From: Eurosta solidaginis
Taxonomy: Eukaryota; Arthropoda; Insecta; Diptera; Tephritidae
Length of the DNA: 64,000 nucleotides
Direction: 5' to 3'
Assembly: GCF_040869045.1 (NCBI RefSeq)
Contig: NC_090319.1
Span: 266,616,897 to 266,680,896, forward strand
Part shown: piece after piece, positions 44,697 through 56,820 of the stretch
How positions within the stretch are numbered: position 1 is the first letter of the stretch
Layout: each line of letters starts with the position of its first letter
Made by a program: the position numbers and the translations under genes
Notes under the pieces: generated by a model
The model's database searches: none
What the model saw: only the letters and a program-made list of their open reading frames with translations
Told to the model about the DNA's origin: nothing

Positions 44697-45498
44697 AGTA
44701 AGGAAGGCTAAGTTCGGGTGTAACCGAACATTACATACTCAGCTGAGAGCTTTGGAGACAATATAAGGGACAATCACCATTTAGGAAAATGAACCTAGGG
44801 TAACCCTGGAATGTGTTTGTATGCCATGGATATCAAATGGAAGGTATTAAAGAGTACTTTAAAAGGCGGTGGGCCATAGTTCTATAGGTGGACGCCTTTT
44901 CGAGATATTGCCATAAAGGTGGACCGGGGGTGACTATAGAATGTGTTTGTACGATATGGGTATCAAATGAAAGGTGTTAATGAGTATTCTAGAAGGGAGT
45001 GGGCCTTAGTTCTATAGGGGCATTTTTTCATTTTTTGTAATTTTCGATATCGAAAAAGTGGGCGTGGTCATAGTCGGATTTCGCCCATTTTTAATACCAA
45101 GATAAAGTGAGTTCAGATAAATACGTGAACTAAGTTTAGTAAAGATATGTCGATGTGTGCTCCACTTATTGAGTTAACGGCCGAGCGGAAGGATAGAATG
45201 TCAACTGTATATAAAAACTGGGCTTGGCTTCAACCGATTTCACCCATTTTCACAGAAAACAGTTATTGTCACAGAAGCTATGCCCTTACCAAATTTCACA
45301 GGGATTGTTAAATTTTTGTTCCACTTATGGCATTAAAAGTATTCTAGACAAATTAAATGAAAAAGGGTGGAGCCACGCCCATTTTGAAATTTTCTTTTAT
45401 TTTTGTATTTTGTTGCACCATATCATTACTGGCGTTGAATGTTGACATAATTTACTTATATACTGTAAAGATATTAAATTTTTGTTAAAATTTGACTT
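44697..45498 (-). mobile_element. THR subfamily A, 5'-truncated, antisense
   Basis: Begins AAGTAAGGAAGGC, then the hairpin GTTCGGGTGTAACCGAAC and CATACTCAGCTGAG. It holds about one and a half satellite units (GGGTATCAAATGAAAGGTG), then jumps by an internal deletion at about 45018 to the TTCGATATCGAAAAAGTGGG block. It then runs through CCGAGCGGAAGG and GGGTGGAGCCACGCCC to AAATTTTTGTTAAAATTTGA. There a SINE starts and the 5' third is absent. Confidence 0.85.
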
Positions 45499-45795
45499 TA
45501 ACCTCCGCAGAGATTTTAGGCCGAGTTTTGTCAATTTGTGTCAAGTTCTTTTTATTTTTTCCTACAAATTGGCAGGACGGGACCTACATCTTTTTACGCC
45601 GATTCTGAACGGCATCTGCAATGCAGATCAGTTTTCACTGAGAAGCTTTCCGAGGGGTGGCCCCGTTAAGAAACACTTTTTTAATTGAAACATATTTTTT
45701 TTTTTTTAATTTTTAATGTTACTTTGCCCGGAAGTTGAACACAGAACCCTTGGTGTGGTAGGCGTATCACGCAGTTACTTATTGACCACACATCC
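45499..45795 (-). mobile_element. tRNA-derived SINE, antisense, degraded head
   Basis: Reversed tail TTTAACCTCCGCAGAG, then GATTCTGAACGGCATCTGC, GAAGCTTTCCGAGGGGTGG and the head TTTGCCCGGAAGTTGAACAC followed by TTGGTGTGGTAGGCG. It lies directly at the broken end of the THR-A copy. Confidence 0.8.
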
Positions 45796-46495
45796 CTTAG
45801 AGTAAAGAGGATTCAATAAACTATGAGCATAGCAGCACAAGGTGCACTTTTTTGGGGGCAGTTGCGCTTGCGTTGCGTATAAAATTTTATTAAAAGTGCA
45901 CGTAAAGCACTCGACGCGTGAAGTTTGTCTTTTAATTGCCGACAATTGATCTTAAGTGTGGTAAAAGGCCAAAAAGCTGTAAGTAATACTAAATTAATTG
46001 TTTGTCGAAATGAAATTGCGGAATTTTTCGCTTTGTTCGGTTGATACAAACATATAAGGTCTTTATATGTATATCTGTATTATATAGCAGAGATATTTTA
46101 AAGTGTGTTCCTTTAATTTTATAGCACAGAGATTTGAATAATTTTGAGAAAGGGTATGTTTTTCTCAACTCACCAATTTTTCAAACAGCCAATATGGAAA
46201 ATTAAGGCGTTTTTATAGATCTTTAATGGACGGATAAGGAAAGGAGGTTGTGATTTGGAAGATGTATACAGAAAGTTGAAAGTTTCAATTGACAGTGCTT
46301 TTTGAGCTATGTATTTACTTACCAATAGCTCTATGGGTTAATTTATGTTATACAATAGCGAACAGAAACATAGCAGGGCAATATAGCCGCTCAAATTTCA
46401 ATATCTTTCATTACAAATTCTCCTGTAATTTAATAGTTGTATTGCCTCAATTAAGAAATGTGGTCAACTTTTTTAGCTGGGAGGTGTTACACCAC
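45796..46495. other. Unassigned region
   Basis: Two 77-78 codon frames without family. Nothing else recognised. Confidence 0.3.
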
Positions 46496-46914
46496 ACCCA
46501 GTGGATTAGGTGCTTTGTATAAACCCAGGGAAGGCATGCCTGTCGTAAAAACGGCTAAAATACCCAAAATGATTCAAGAGGTTGTGTAGCCAACCCACTC
46601 AAGGGGTTGCCAGCTCTATTTATAGCTCCTCCAACCCAATTGCGAATCTCACCTACTCATGGCGAATCCTGTTTCTTTAGCAGTTAAGAATCTGGCGACC
46701 CCAAGATCCTCATGGAACAATATGTTGGGGGTGGAATGGCCTAGAAGATTCAATTTGGTCATATTAAATTGTTCCCGAGAAGGTCGGGTTTGTAACTTAA
46801 TGGTGCTTGTTACGGGTACCGGATCCTTATCCCGAAAACTGTCATAAACATCAATAAAGTTCCCCAAAACCTTTTGGGAAGTATCTTTATCGCTATCACA
46901 AAAGCAACAACATA
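46496..46914 (+). mobile_element. Short CAA-tailed retroposon, longer copy
   Basis: Reads GTGGATTAGGTGCTTTGTAT, AGGCATGCCTGTCGTAAAAA, GGCGAATCCTGTTTC, CTGGCGACCCCAAGATCC and TTGTTCCCGAGAAGGTCGGG. It ends TTTGGGAAGTATCTTTATCG followed by CTATCACAAAAGCAACAACA. It is alignable at both ends with 39996-40202. It has no long coding frame and behaves like a SINE-sized retroposon or a deleted Jockey-type element. Confidence 0.75.
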
Positions 46915-47604
46915 ACAGCGACAATTTTTTTTATCAAATTTTGTCCCTCCAATTCTTTTTTTTGATTTTGGATAATGAATAAAAAATCTCTATACATTTT
47001 GTAACCGAAACTATGCAAACTAATGCCAAACATGTTTTCGAAAAAGACTCTTCAGATTGCAGTCTTGTATCCCAACCAATCGCTAGGTATAATCAACATG
47101 GTTGCTATGAAGCACTAGCATGCACACTAACATATCTTCCATTTTCATTCGCCAACTTAGCTAGGAGTTTTTATCAATTGAATTCTCAACTATTGCATAT
47201 GCAGCGGAGTATATGAGAGCAACTCACTTCAGTTAAAGCATCACTCTCCCAGGTAAGTAAGTGGAATGTCAACTTACTACTTGGAATTTCCCTTCCTTGT
47301 GGTGGATAAAAAAGGCTACTCATAGCAAACGTAAAGACTCTAAAAAAGCCCTTTGGGCTATTATATACCGCCATGTTATTCCGTGAGAACTATGACCATC
47401 GTTACCTAGAGACCGCTACTGTCATTTGCACCGGCATTCTGAAAACCGCCGCTTCGTGCGCTCTCACCATCAAAATTGCTCTCTCTCAGCCATTTTTTCT
47501 CTATGCCGCTATCTGGGATCTAAAGCTGTCGGCGATAATGGCCAAGGGCCGCGTCGTGAGTTTCTGGGCGTTTAGAAAAAATATAACAGCTAATTACGTT
47601 AAAC
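46915..47604. other. Unassigned region
   Basis: The frame at 47373-47780 runs into the SINE head and is not a gene. Nothing else recognised. Confidence 0.3.
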
Positions 47605-47897
47605 GGCCGCATGGTGTGGTGGTAGTGTGCTCCGCTTACCACACCGAAGATCCTGCGTTCAAGGCCCAGGCAAAGCTAAATCGAAAATTTAGAAAAAAGT
47701 TGTTTCAATTAAAAAAAAAAGTTGTTCTAAGCGGGTTAGCCCCTCGGCCGTGTGTATTTCTGCCACGAAAAGCTTCTTAGTGAAAATTCATACAACATGT
47801 AGGTCCCGTTCCGCCATTTGTAAGAAATATTAAAAGGAGTACGGCGCGGAATAAAATCTTTTCGGAGGTTATTGCGCTTTGCATTTATTTTTTATTT
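47605..47897 (+). mobile_element. tRNA-derived SINE with internal deletions
   Basis: Head GCATGGTGTGGTGGTAGTG and box B-like GCGTTCAAGGCCC. It keeps AGCGGGTTAGCCCCTCGGCC, has lost the TGGCAAGCACTCCGAG block, then has ATGTAGGTCCCGTTCCG and TTCGGAGGTTATTGCGCTTT plus T-rich tail. Confidence 0.85.
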
Positions 47898-48980
47898 AAT
47901 TGCGTTATTATTTAGTAGACCTTTATGGGCACTCTATTCGGCCCTGGAGCGGTTGAGCTTACCTCAGCTTCGACGAAAGCCACAGTACGCAATACAAGCA
48001 GTGCAACCAGTCTCAACGACAGTCAATACGTCGAAGATTATCAGCGAATACCTAGTTTCACTTAATATTGTAGAGAAATAGTAAAGTGATCAGCATTTTT
48101 GTTGTTGTATTAGCAATATTTAGCCTCAGCACATAACGATGCCAGTGGTAGCTGTCAAACAGATCTCTTGGCCAAAACCAGCATACTGGAATCGTAAATT
48201 TTGTTTAGCAGTGCTTTAAGAATTCTTATAATTATTTTTAAAAACCTCGACACGTGAAATCATGCAGGTACTTCATATTTGCATGCTTAGATTGTGTTAA
48301 AATATCTCGGATGCCATCCCGTCTCCGAAGGATTTATTCATGATTGAGGTCTTCCTTATATGGAACTATGGTATTGCAAAGAAGCGTTTCGCTCAATAAC
48401 TGGAAGCCAGTTGAATACTCACACGACGCCGTGTCAAAATAGACCAAAATATTGTGCTGGATAGGAAATAAACTTGGAAAACTTATGCATAACATGAACG
48501 CTGTCCGACCTAGCTACTATACTCTATTTGATGCCCAAACAGCGAGTTACGTAAGGGGCTCCTCTAGTTTTCCCAAGTTATTCCATTTTCTTGCTGGACA
48601 GAAAATTATATTTAACTGCTGAAATTAACCCCAACAGGTTTTTCTTAGCTACTTTTGGTGCTGACTGTATAGTAAATTCTTTCTAGATGATATTTTCCTT
48701 AATTCTTCAAAAAAGTTTAACTGGCTCGACAGCGGAGTTTTTGGGAAAAAAGGGTTGGAGCTGGTATAAGAAGAATCATTTCAACATTAATTACCATAAT
48801 ATCAATAGCCTTGATATGGGTTCCTTGGAAAGTTCCATTTCGGGATTGGTTCCGCCATGCATTAAAATTCTGAGGGTATGGGAAAGAATTATATAGGACC
48901 GACCCATGAAGTCTTCATATTTGTTTAACTCAAGTGGCTCTTGAATATTTTGCAAATATTTTTGTCTTTTAAGACTTTAA
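47898..48980. other. Unassigned region
   Basis: Nothing recognised; small frames only. Confidence 0.3.
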
Positions 48981-48984
48981 ATAT

Positions 48985-49503
48985 CGTAACGAATATTAGC
49001 AGCACTAAGGGATAGTATCATCTCTAAGCCGATGCTAAGCAGTGACTTGTATGTACAACGAATCAATCATTATGTCTACACATATGTACATACACGCAGC
49101 GGAGAAGAGACGCAAAAACACATGTAGATATCTTATCTGAGATGATCCCAAAAGTATGCAATTATAATTGTGGAAGTGTCGCTCACAAATACACGCGCAT
49201 ATGAGAAGCTATACACGTGCATCTGTAGTTATAATTATATAGCAGTTACTAAGTAAATTCTGGAAAAGCCTAGAAATATGCAACGAGGAAATCACAGAGT
49301 ATAAAACGCAGCAACAGTAGAGGCGCGTCAATCAGTTTCATTTAAGACGCTATCCGGCGCGCAAGAGTAGTTTTAATGTGAAGAAATTTAATAAAGGCCA
49401 TTTTTTTCATTATTCGATATTGGAGTTATTTATTCAACAGTTTAGCGATTCGAACGTTAGCAGAAGATTTAGAAAAAAGGTGAATTTCAGTAAATTTGTT
49501 ACA
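48985..49503 (+). mobile_element. Solo LTR, 519 bp, ATAT target duplication
   Basis: Starts CGTAACGAATATTAG (first T mutated to C) and ends AAATTTGTTACA. ATAT flanks it at 48981-48984 and 49504-49507. It has a promoter-like GAGTATAAAACGCAGCAAC (near 49299) and a poly(A) signal in TTTAATAAAGGCC (near 49388), then GAGTTATTTATTCAACAGTT. The 4-bp duplication and LTR structure fit a gypsy-like element. The loss of the interior is best explained by LTR-LTR recombination. Confidence 0.9.
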
Positions 49504-49507
49504 ATAT

Positions 49508-51095
49508 TCTCAGTATAATGCTTGACAACGTGTAACTGATGCCTAATAGGAACTGAAGGCAAAACCTCTGACCCTGCAGTCACAAATTGGTCAGTCAAGC
49601 TTTATCAATGATATAGCCAATTTGCAGTTGATTAATTTTTTACCTGTTATGCCAATGCTTCAATGAAATATTAATTCAAGGCCCCTTATCTGTCTAAGAA
49701 CAAAATTTTAAAAGAAACAAACACAAATCAACGCTGTTTAACTCAAAGAATTATTTAGGGTAACATAATAATAACATAATACATAATATAAAGTTTAATA
49801 ACAAATCACAATTTAATAATTCCTTAGAAAAACTATAGGGCAACTTAACAAAAAAACTTGGTGGAGAGAACGTAAAAGACCTAAGAAGAAGGAGATCCAC
49901 ATTGTGAAAATGAAACTCAGTCAGATCAGCAATTCGGCAATGACTACAACAAAATGTCGTGAACTCGAGCATGAGCAACAACAAAAATACATGTTACAAC
50001 AACAGTTAAAAGCATTTGTTACTGTTGGCACAGTTATTTCGTCTGCTCGTCGGCTGGACGATCGTTTAGCCTCTTATCGGTTTGAGAAATCAATAGAAGC
50101 GCAAGCAAAAAAACTGTTAGTCTAGGACAGACATTTTGGCTGACCGAACAACAGTTGAACCGCATTGCTGGTTGGCTTCTGTTACAGCAAGATGAAGGTA
50201 CATCCCATAGGCCATTTAAAAATTTGCTGTTGTTCATATTGTTATCGTTGTTGTAATTCATGTTCGAACGGTTTATTTTCGAGCTACTTCCAAAAATCTA
50301 TAAAAAAAAAGAAAACCAAATGAGTTTGCAAAAAAAATATATAAAAAGTTTCATAAAAAAACCATTATTGTTGTCTACACTTCCATTGGTTCTGGTAAAT
50401 ATATACCCAGTTGTTGGCTATAATTGAAAAAAAAATTTAAATAAATAAATAAAATAAAATTAATATTTCATATATGGAAATATACGAAAAGGCTAACTCA
50501 AACTGGTCATTCAAGGGCTTGACCGTTATTTCTTCTTCTCGGGAACAACTGAAGTCGCTACATTTCCTGCTTTCGAAACCTCCGAGTAAGCCGGAGTCCA
50601 CTTGTGATCTGCGTTAAATTAAGCTTCCTTTCTTCTTGACATTCTACCACCACTTCTCTCATCTTCCTGCTTTCAACCTTTCGAGGTATATTATTCCTCA
50701 CTATTCAGAGTATAAGTTTTCTTATCAGAGTTGAGCCAGATGCGTTACCGTTGCACCTTCCCCTTCTGCTTAAGAAAAGCAGACTCTCCGTCATCAGCTA
50801 ATTGCTGCCTCTTCAACCTGCCTTGGGTTTCTTTGGTGCCAATGATGGTTTCCGAATTAAAGATTGATTGCAGCAAAGTTCTTTACAGCATATGCAACCT
50901 GCTTCCACTGTTTCGCAGGACCTTGCCATGTCTTTGCTCTCTCGGTGAGTTGAGTATAGGACGGTTCCTTATTCCGCCCGATTTTTTGATATAGTTTCCT
51001 TTCCCTTTTTGCTTCGTTTTCTTTTCAACTCTATTTCTATTTACGAGCAATCAGTTTTCTGTAGTTCTGGTTGTTGGAATGATAAAGGCACTTCC
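49508..51095. other. Unassigned region
   Basis: Opposed short frames at 49904-50261 and a frame at 50731-50994 show no recognisable family. AT-rich simple sequence near 50300-50470. Confidence 0.35.
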
Positions 51096-51237
51096 CGAAG
51101 ATTTAGGGGGGTGTTATCGACGTTGATGGTCCTTTGCCGAATATAGATCCGATACTCTTTGGTAATAAGCGCCATTAAGTAACTGGCCCGACCATCTCGG
51201 GAGCGCAATAACATGGCCACATTGAACCTTTAAAGGC
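51096..51237 (-). mobile_element. Short CAA-tailed retroposon, inner fragment, antisense
   Basis: GGGGGGTGTTATCGACG, GATGGTCCTTTGCCGAATA, CCCGACCATCTCGGGAGCG and CATGGCCACATTGAACC are the reverse complement of the central and 3' part of the element at 46496-46914 (compare TTGTTCCCGAGAAGGTCGGG). The CAA tail is missing. Confidence 0.65.
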
Positions 51238-51324
51238 CAGGGTGCAACGAAATAGGTCTAATGACTATCTATGGTGCACAATAATATTACACTGGCCCTT
51301 CCATGCAACAGATAAATGTTCCTT

Positions 51325-51465
51325 TATCTCTCGCTCTCCTATTCCCTCTCTCTTTCCTTTTCTTCTCCCTCTCTCTCCCTCTCCCTCTCTTGCTGTCTCT
51401 CTCTCCTCTCTTTTTCTCTTTCTTCTTGCTTCTATCTCTAGTTCTCCCTTTCCCGCTCCTTTAAC
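51325..51465. repeat. CT-rich tract (CTCTCC/CTCTTT)
   Basis: Pyrimidine-only stretch dominated by CTCTCC and TTCTTC words; frames across it are artefacts. Confidence 0.85.
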
Positions 51466-53015
51466 CTCTCAACTATTTTACCATTTTATTATAAGCTTTT
51501 CACATTTAAATAAAGTTATTGTCACATGTGTGCTAGAACAACTGGGTATAAAATTAATTTAAAATAAAAAATACAAACAGCGGCAAGCTGGAATGCACTA
51601 CTGGCACAATTTAGATACAACAAAAGTATTTAAAAGATTTAAAAGTTGCTATTGTCGTCTTCATTCGTCGCGACAGTAATAGGCACAACTCATAGTGAGA
51701 CAATCACAATAGCAGTGAGATGATTTTGCGGGCGAATATGTAGGAAGCAGTTGGCAGCCGTTGTTTGAAAACCAAAATCAAAACCACGAGATGCACACTT
51801 CCGATAGCGCAACCAGCATATACTACAAAAGAACGGTTCTTAAATTCGCGAGTGGTTGCTAACAGTTTCAAAGAGATGGCGAGAGCGAGAGGAAGCGATG
51901 TACAAAGCAATCGGCAACATGTTAGCCAACAACACGACGCCTAAGCCAAAGTTCACAGGTTGAGTTTCGTGCGCACGTGGAAAACTCATAGTATGATATT
52001 GTAGAGGAATTGGTGGCAGCGGCAGCAGCAGAACTTACTATGCTATTGGGAGTAAGAGATGCTCAGCTACAATATAATGCAAGCAGCAACGTTATCAGCA
52101 ACACGAGTTAAATGTTGTCAACATTTAATTCGATGTTAACCTTTAAACATTAAATATTACATAGCACACATACATATGTATATGTAGTAAACCGTTATAG
52201 CGCATTTATGACAGAGATGTACATACATATATACATACGCCTTTGTTCCTACTGGGTGGGTCCGTACTTTATTTGCTAGTATCTTTATTAGTAAAATTTT
52301 TGCTTGTACCGCTGACAACACAACGACTACCTAAAATACGTGTATTGTACGTTAATGTGTAGGTAAATACAAAATATTCGTACTTTTTCGCATTTTCGCA
52401 TTACAATTGAAATTCCTTAAATGACGAGCGAACATTTGGAAAATTCAACAACAAGTCAACAGCGACGACATGCCACCCGCACATTTGGCTTTTGCAACCG
52501 CAGAAGGTAGCCGGCCATAGAATGACGGCAGTAATATAGACAAAACAAAGTTGTTGGCTTTTGTAGGTTGTTGCGCGAAAAAGGCGCGCCTGATAGTGGG
52601 CGGTAATGATGAGTGTGTCAACAATGTAAACGCCTTTAAAAGCAACAAACATTGCGTTGTATTTTCGATCGTTTAATAAAGTCAAAGAGAGTGCTGAGTT
52701 TATTCGTAGCTATAATGGCTATTTTTTTTACCAGCAGCTATATACGTCTTCATTGTGAGCTGTCAAGCAGCCGGCGCTGCAGAAGTGAGTAGGTGGAGTG
52801 AAAAAACAAAATTTCAGCACCGTCGCTACCGTCAGGCACACCTAAAGAAATTTTTTAAATTTGAGAATTAAAATTGAAATAATAACTTGTATGTATGTTT
52901 CTAAATAAAAGAGTTTTGGCTCAGTTAGTTGCCGGAGTTTGGAATTCCTTATGCAAAACGAGCTGACGTGTAGCATTGTTTGTTATATTATTTGTACTTA
53001 AAAAAAAAATAAATA
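51466..53015. other. Unassigned region
   Basis: The overlapping minus-strand frames at 52401-52685 have no recognised family. ACATACATATGTATATG-type sequence near 52165. No supported gene. Confidence 0.35.
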
Positions 53016-53092
53016 AATGTAAGGCGCGACAACCTCCGAAGAGATCTAAGGCCGAGCTTCTCTTCCAATTTGCGTCGTGCTCCTCATATTTG
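53016..53092 (-). mobile_element. SINE 3' tail fragment, antisense
   Basis: ATGTAAGGCGCGACAACCTC, TAAGGCCGAGCTTCTCTTCC and TTGCGTCGTGCTCCTC match the reversed tail and last body block of the SINE. Severely 5'-truncated. Confidence 0.8.
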
Positions 53093-53279
53093 TACTTAGT
53101 AGATGTAATTTAGTAAATTCCTTTTTAAACAGAAGTTAAGGCTGGATGCCTCCTTGAACCCCAAAAGTGCTCCAACTAATTATTTCTCAAAAATTCTAAA
53201 AAACTAAACACAAATATTGTTGTTTTGGGAACTAAATACCGAAATAGTCCGTAGGTAGTCTTAATCATCACGTAGCTGC

Positions 53280-53720
53280 TTATTCAACCTTACTGAACTG
53301 GGATTAGTCCCGATATGGTGTCGGAAGTACCCTCGGCTCCACGGAAATAGGACCGATATTGTCCGAAAACAGTTCTGAAACGTTACGTTCTTAAAGTAGC
53401 CAGACATAGTCCCTAAAAGGTCTCGAGATAGTCCCGAAGTATTTCCAAAAACAATCCTGAAATGATACCGAAACTATTAAGAAATGATCTTAACATAAAT
53501 CAGAAATTTCACCGAAATAGCTCTGCAGTCCGGAAGAAACACCGATATAGTTGAGAAATAATCTTAAGACGATCCCGAGATTAAACCAACTTTTAAACGA
53601 TATCGTCCAAAAACTATCCTGAAATGTTTCGTAAATTGTTCAGTAAGGAACGAGAGATAGTATCTGGAAGGTCTACCGAAATAATGCCTTAAAAAATTCC
53701 GAAAAGATGTGAAGATAGGT
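53280..53720. repeat. Degenerate TCCCGAAATGATC-type repeat
   Basis: Units such as AGTCCCGATATGGTG, AGTCCCTAAAAGGTC, AGTCCCGAAGTATTTCC and GATACCGAAACTATT recur every 20 bp or so. Same family as 4640-4925 and 19600-19960. Confidence 0.65.
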
Positions 53721-53879
53721 GCAATGGTCCCAAATGAACCTGTACGCTTAACTACGAAAACGAAAACTAATGGTTTTAAGTTAACTAGAGATGGATTGGA
53801 GCTCTGAAGTTCAACAACAACTTTACTAGGGACGAATAGTTTCTAGCTTTTTCAGAAAGGCTTCTTGAGCTTCCTATCC

Positions 53880-54375
53880 GTAACAACTGATAGCGAATTA
53901 TTATCGTCGAGTTATCGGTATGCTATCGGCGTTTCATCGCCGAGTCACTGGCTTTTGATTGGTTTCTTATCGGTTTGTTATGTACAGTTTACAGATGTGT
54001 GATCGATTTTGTACTGAAGTTTTATTGGTATCTGCTCATAACGAGCAGAAGAGTCGTCGACAGAAAATCGATAGTCCGCCGATAACAAATTGATAACACT
54101 TCCATAACAAATCGCGATTACTTTTAGTAAGCATATCGATAGCTTCTCTATAACAAATCGAAAGCCTCTCGATAAGAGTTTGATAGCTATCCATAACTAA
54201 TTTTACAAATTTTTGGTAACATATCGATAATTTTTTAGATAAATAATCGATAACTCGCCGATATAATTCCATACATTTTTAATCACGCAACCAACAAACC
54301 TATAACTCTTAGGTAAGAAATGGATAATATAATCATAACCCCTCGATAAGAAGCCGTTAACATTTCGATAACAAA
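53880..54375. repeat. Degenerate TCGATAAC/TTATCGGT-type repeat
   Basis: First half (53880-54000) has the motif as TTATCGGTNTGNTATCG; second half (54055-54370) has CGATAACAAATCGATA and its variants, so the strand switches near 54030. It lies next to the TCCCGAAAT array, as at 4577-4925. Confidence 0.7.
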
Positions 54376-54926
54376 TTTATAGCATGCTGTCCGGTTCTCC
54401 CTCACTACGATACAGTATGGTGACACAACTTAAGCGTACATTCTAGATTCCCCATACCAAGCGTAAAGATATTTGCACATCAAAAACTTGCGCTAATTTT
54501 TAGCGTAAAATATTTTTCTAAGTGTAACTTAATTCCATCTTTCAATTTAATCGTTCTGCACTCACATTGCACCTTTAGCCCTGCTGTGAGTATCGTTTGT
54601 GAAAATGACAGTTTCATTATGAGAAGCAATCGATATTCATTGTAGATAACGGCCAACTCGGTGATACCAAAGACTGCAGTAGTACTAATATATGTACAAG
54701 TAGTTGGAACAGTGGTGGGCATATTTGGATTTTTTTTTTACAATTGTAGGTGAGCTACAAATAGAAGATATGGGGTATATTAATGCAGCATAGGAATCAT
54801 TTTAAAAACAATTTCTAATGCATTTAAATATTTTATATTACTAGCCGTCCGATTACGTCTGATTCCTCCCCTCAACTTTCCCATTTAGCATGAATTCTAG
54901 TGGAAATACAAAGCCATTTAACATAA
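54376..54926. other. Unassigned spacer
   Basis: Nothing recognised. Confidence 0.3.
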
Positions 54927-54930
54927 ATAT

Positions 54931-55437
54931 TGTGACGAATATTAGTGACACTAAGTGACACTCCCATCACTAATCTGATACTAAGTAAATAAAGCCACAA
55001 CAACAATAAAGCAAGCTGCTACACTTGTATGTACGTAAACAAATTAATCATTATGTCTGCACACATACGTGCGGGGCAACAGAGAGAGATACTCACAAGC
55101 GCATGTTGCCGCTCACATATACACACGATATGGATACAAATTGCAAATATACGTGTATATAGCTGGTAAAAAAGCATCAGTTTCACGAAATTACTAGAGC
55201 TTAGGAGAAATGGGTGAACGAGGAAACTGAAGAGTGTAAAAGCGGTACAGACAGAGGCATCGCGAATCAGTTTTCATTAAGCACGCTATCTGTCGAGCAA
55301 TATAAGTGTTATTTTGAAAGTAGTCTAATAAAGACCATTTTGTATTATCGAATATTGGAGTTATTTATTCAACAGTTTAGTGATTCGAACCTTAGTAGAA
55401 GATTTGAAATAAGGGGAATTGCAGTAAATTCGTTACA
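54931..55437 (+). mobile_element. Solo LTR, 507 bp, ATAT target duplication
   Basis: Starts TGTGACGAATATTAG, ends AAATTCGTTACA, flanked by ATAT at 54927-54930 and 55438-55441. GAGTGTAAAAGCGG takes the place of the TATA motif; TCTAATAAAGACC is the poly(A) signal. Same family as the LTRs at 48985 and 56308. Confidence 0.9.
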
Positions 55438-55480
55438 ATATATTAATCACTCAAAATTTACATGATTTACCCACTTTTGT

Positions 55481-56196
55481 ATATATGGAGTATTCCATCC
55501 CATTTCGACCAATTTTGAACCCGACCCCTTTAGTATTGGCTGAAAGTTTTTCTCCTTTTTCTAGCTTACGAAAGACGTTTTTCAGAAGAGTTAAAATTTT
55601 TTCATCCAACTCAAAAAAAGTTATGAATTTTAAAAAAAAAACCGTTTTTGTTTTCAAAATGCTATAACTTTTTCAAAAATTGACCGTTTGAGATCATTTT
55701 GTTTTTTAAAATATGTTTTTAAATGTACTTTTCGGAAAAGATACAAAAAAAATTTAAAAGTTTTTTTTCAATTAAATAAAACAAAAAAAAAAAAAAAAAA
55801 AAAATGCTCGGCCCACTCCGGGATTAGTGGGGCTGATTGCAGGATTGATTGGAGTTTTTTATGAGAAAAAAAAGGGCGAAATTCGAAAAATCTCGAAAAA
55901 CTGAAAAATTACAAAAAAAAAAAAAAAACTTTAAAAATTTTTTGAATTTTTCCCGAAAGTATATTTAAAAACAAATTTAAAAAAAAAAGATCCCATACGG
56001 TCAATTTTAGAAAAATTTAAAGCATTTTGAAAACAAAAACGGTGTTTTTTTTTAAATTCATAACTTTTTTTGAGTTGGATGAAAAAATTTGAAAAACTTC
56101 TGAAAAACGTCTTTCGTAAGCTAGAAAAACTTTCAGCCAATTCTAAAGGGGTCGGGTTCAAAATTGGTCGAAATGGGATGGAATACCCCATATATA
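55481..56196. mobile_element. Foldback element, about 290-bp inverted arms
   Basis: The left arm starts ATATATGGAGTATTCCATCC and the right arm ends GGATGGAATACCCCATATAT. The arms pair along CCCATTTCGACCAATTTTGA, AAACGTCTTTCGTAAGCTAG (right-arm reading) and CGTTTTTGTTTTCAAAATGC. The central spacer (about 55800-55860) is GC-richer: CGGCCCACTCCGGGATTAGT. No transposase. Short frames in it are arm artefacts. Confidence 0.9.
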
Positions 56197-56307
56197 TTCG
56201 TTGTAATCAAGTATGGGGTATATCTCTATGTTGGAAGCTATAATACATATAGAGACTGATTTTGCCCACCTCAGAGTTAAGAGCACAGGTATATAATGTA
56301 TATGTAT

Positions 56308-56816
56308 TGTGACGAATATTAGCAACACTAAGGGATACTATCATCTCTAAGCCGATGTTAAGCAGTGACTTGTATGCACATCAATAAATCAATCATTATG
56401 TCTACACATATGAACGTACACGCAGCGGAGAAGAGACGCACAAACACATGCAGATATCTTATCTGAGATGCTCCAAAAAGTATGCAATTATAATTGTGCT
56501 TACATATACACGCGTGTATGAGAAACTATAAACGGAGTAATTTTATAGCGGATAACCATCTAGTAAATTCTAGAAATGGAAGCGTCTAAAAGTATGCGAA
56601 CGAGAAATCATAGAGTATAAAAGGCAGCAACAGTAAAGGCACGACAATCAGTTTGATTTAAGACGCTATCTGGTGAGCAATAGAAGTGTTATTTTGAAAG
56701 TAGTCTAATAAAGGTCATTTTGCATTATTGAATAGTGGAGTTATTTATTCAACAGTTTAGTGATTCGAACGTTAGCAGAAGGTTGCAAATAAGCGGAGTT
56801 CAGTAAATTCGTTACA
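56308..56816 (+). mobile_element. Solo LTR, 509 bp, GTAT target duplication
   Basis: Starts TGTGACGAATATTAGCAACA, ends AAATTCGTTACA, flanked by GTAT at 56304-56307 and 56817-56820. Has GAGTATAAAAGGCAGCAAC (promoter-like), TCTAATAAAGGTC (poly(A) signal). Terminal TG and CA are intact. Confidence 0.92.
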
Positions 56817-56820
56817 GTAT

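Noticed and set aside
54931..56816. The two LTRs in the same orientation as the pair of one full retrotransposon, with 55442-56303 as interior
   Set aside because: Each LTR has its own immediate 4-bp duplication (ATAT/ATAT and GTAT/GTAT), and the DNA between is a non-coding foldback, so they are two independent solo LTRs.
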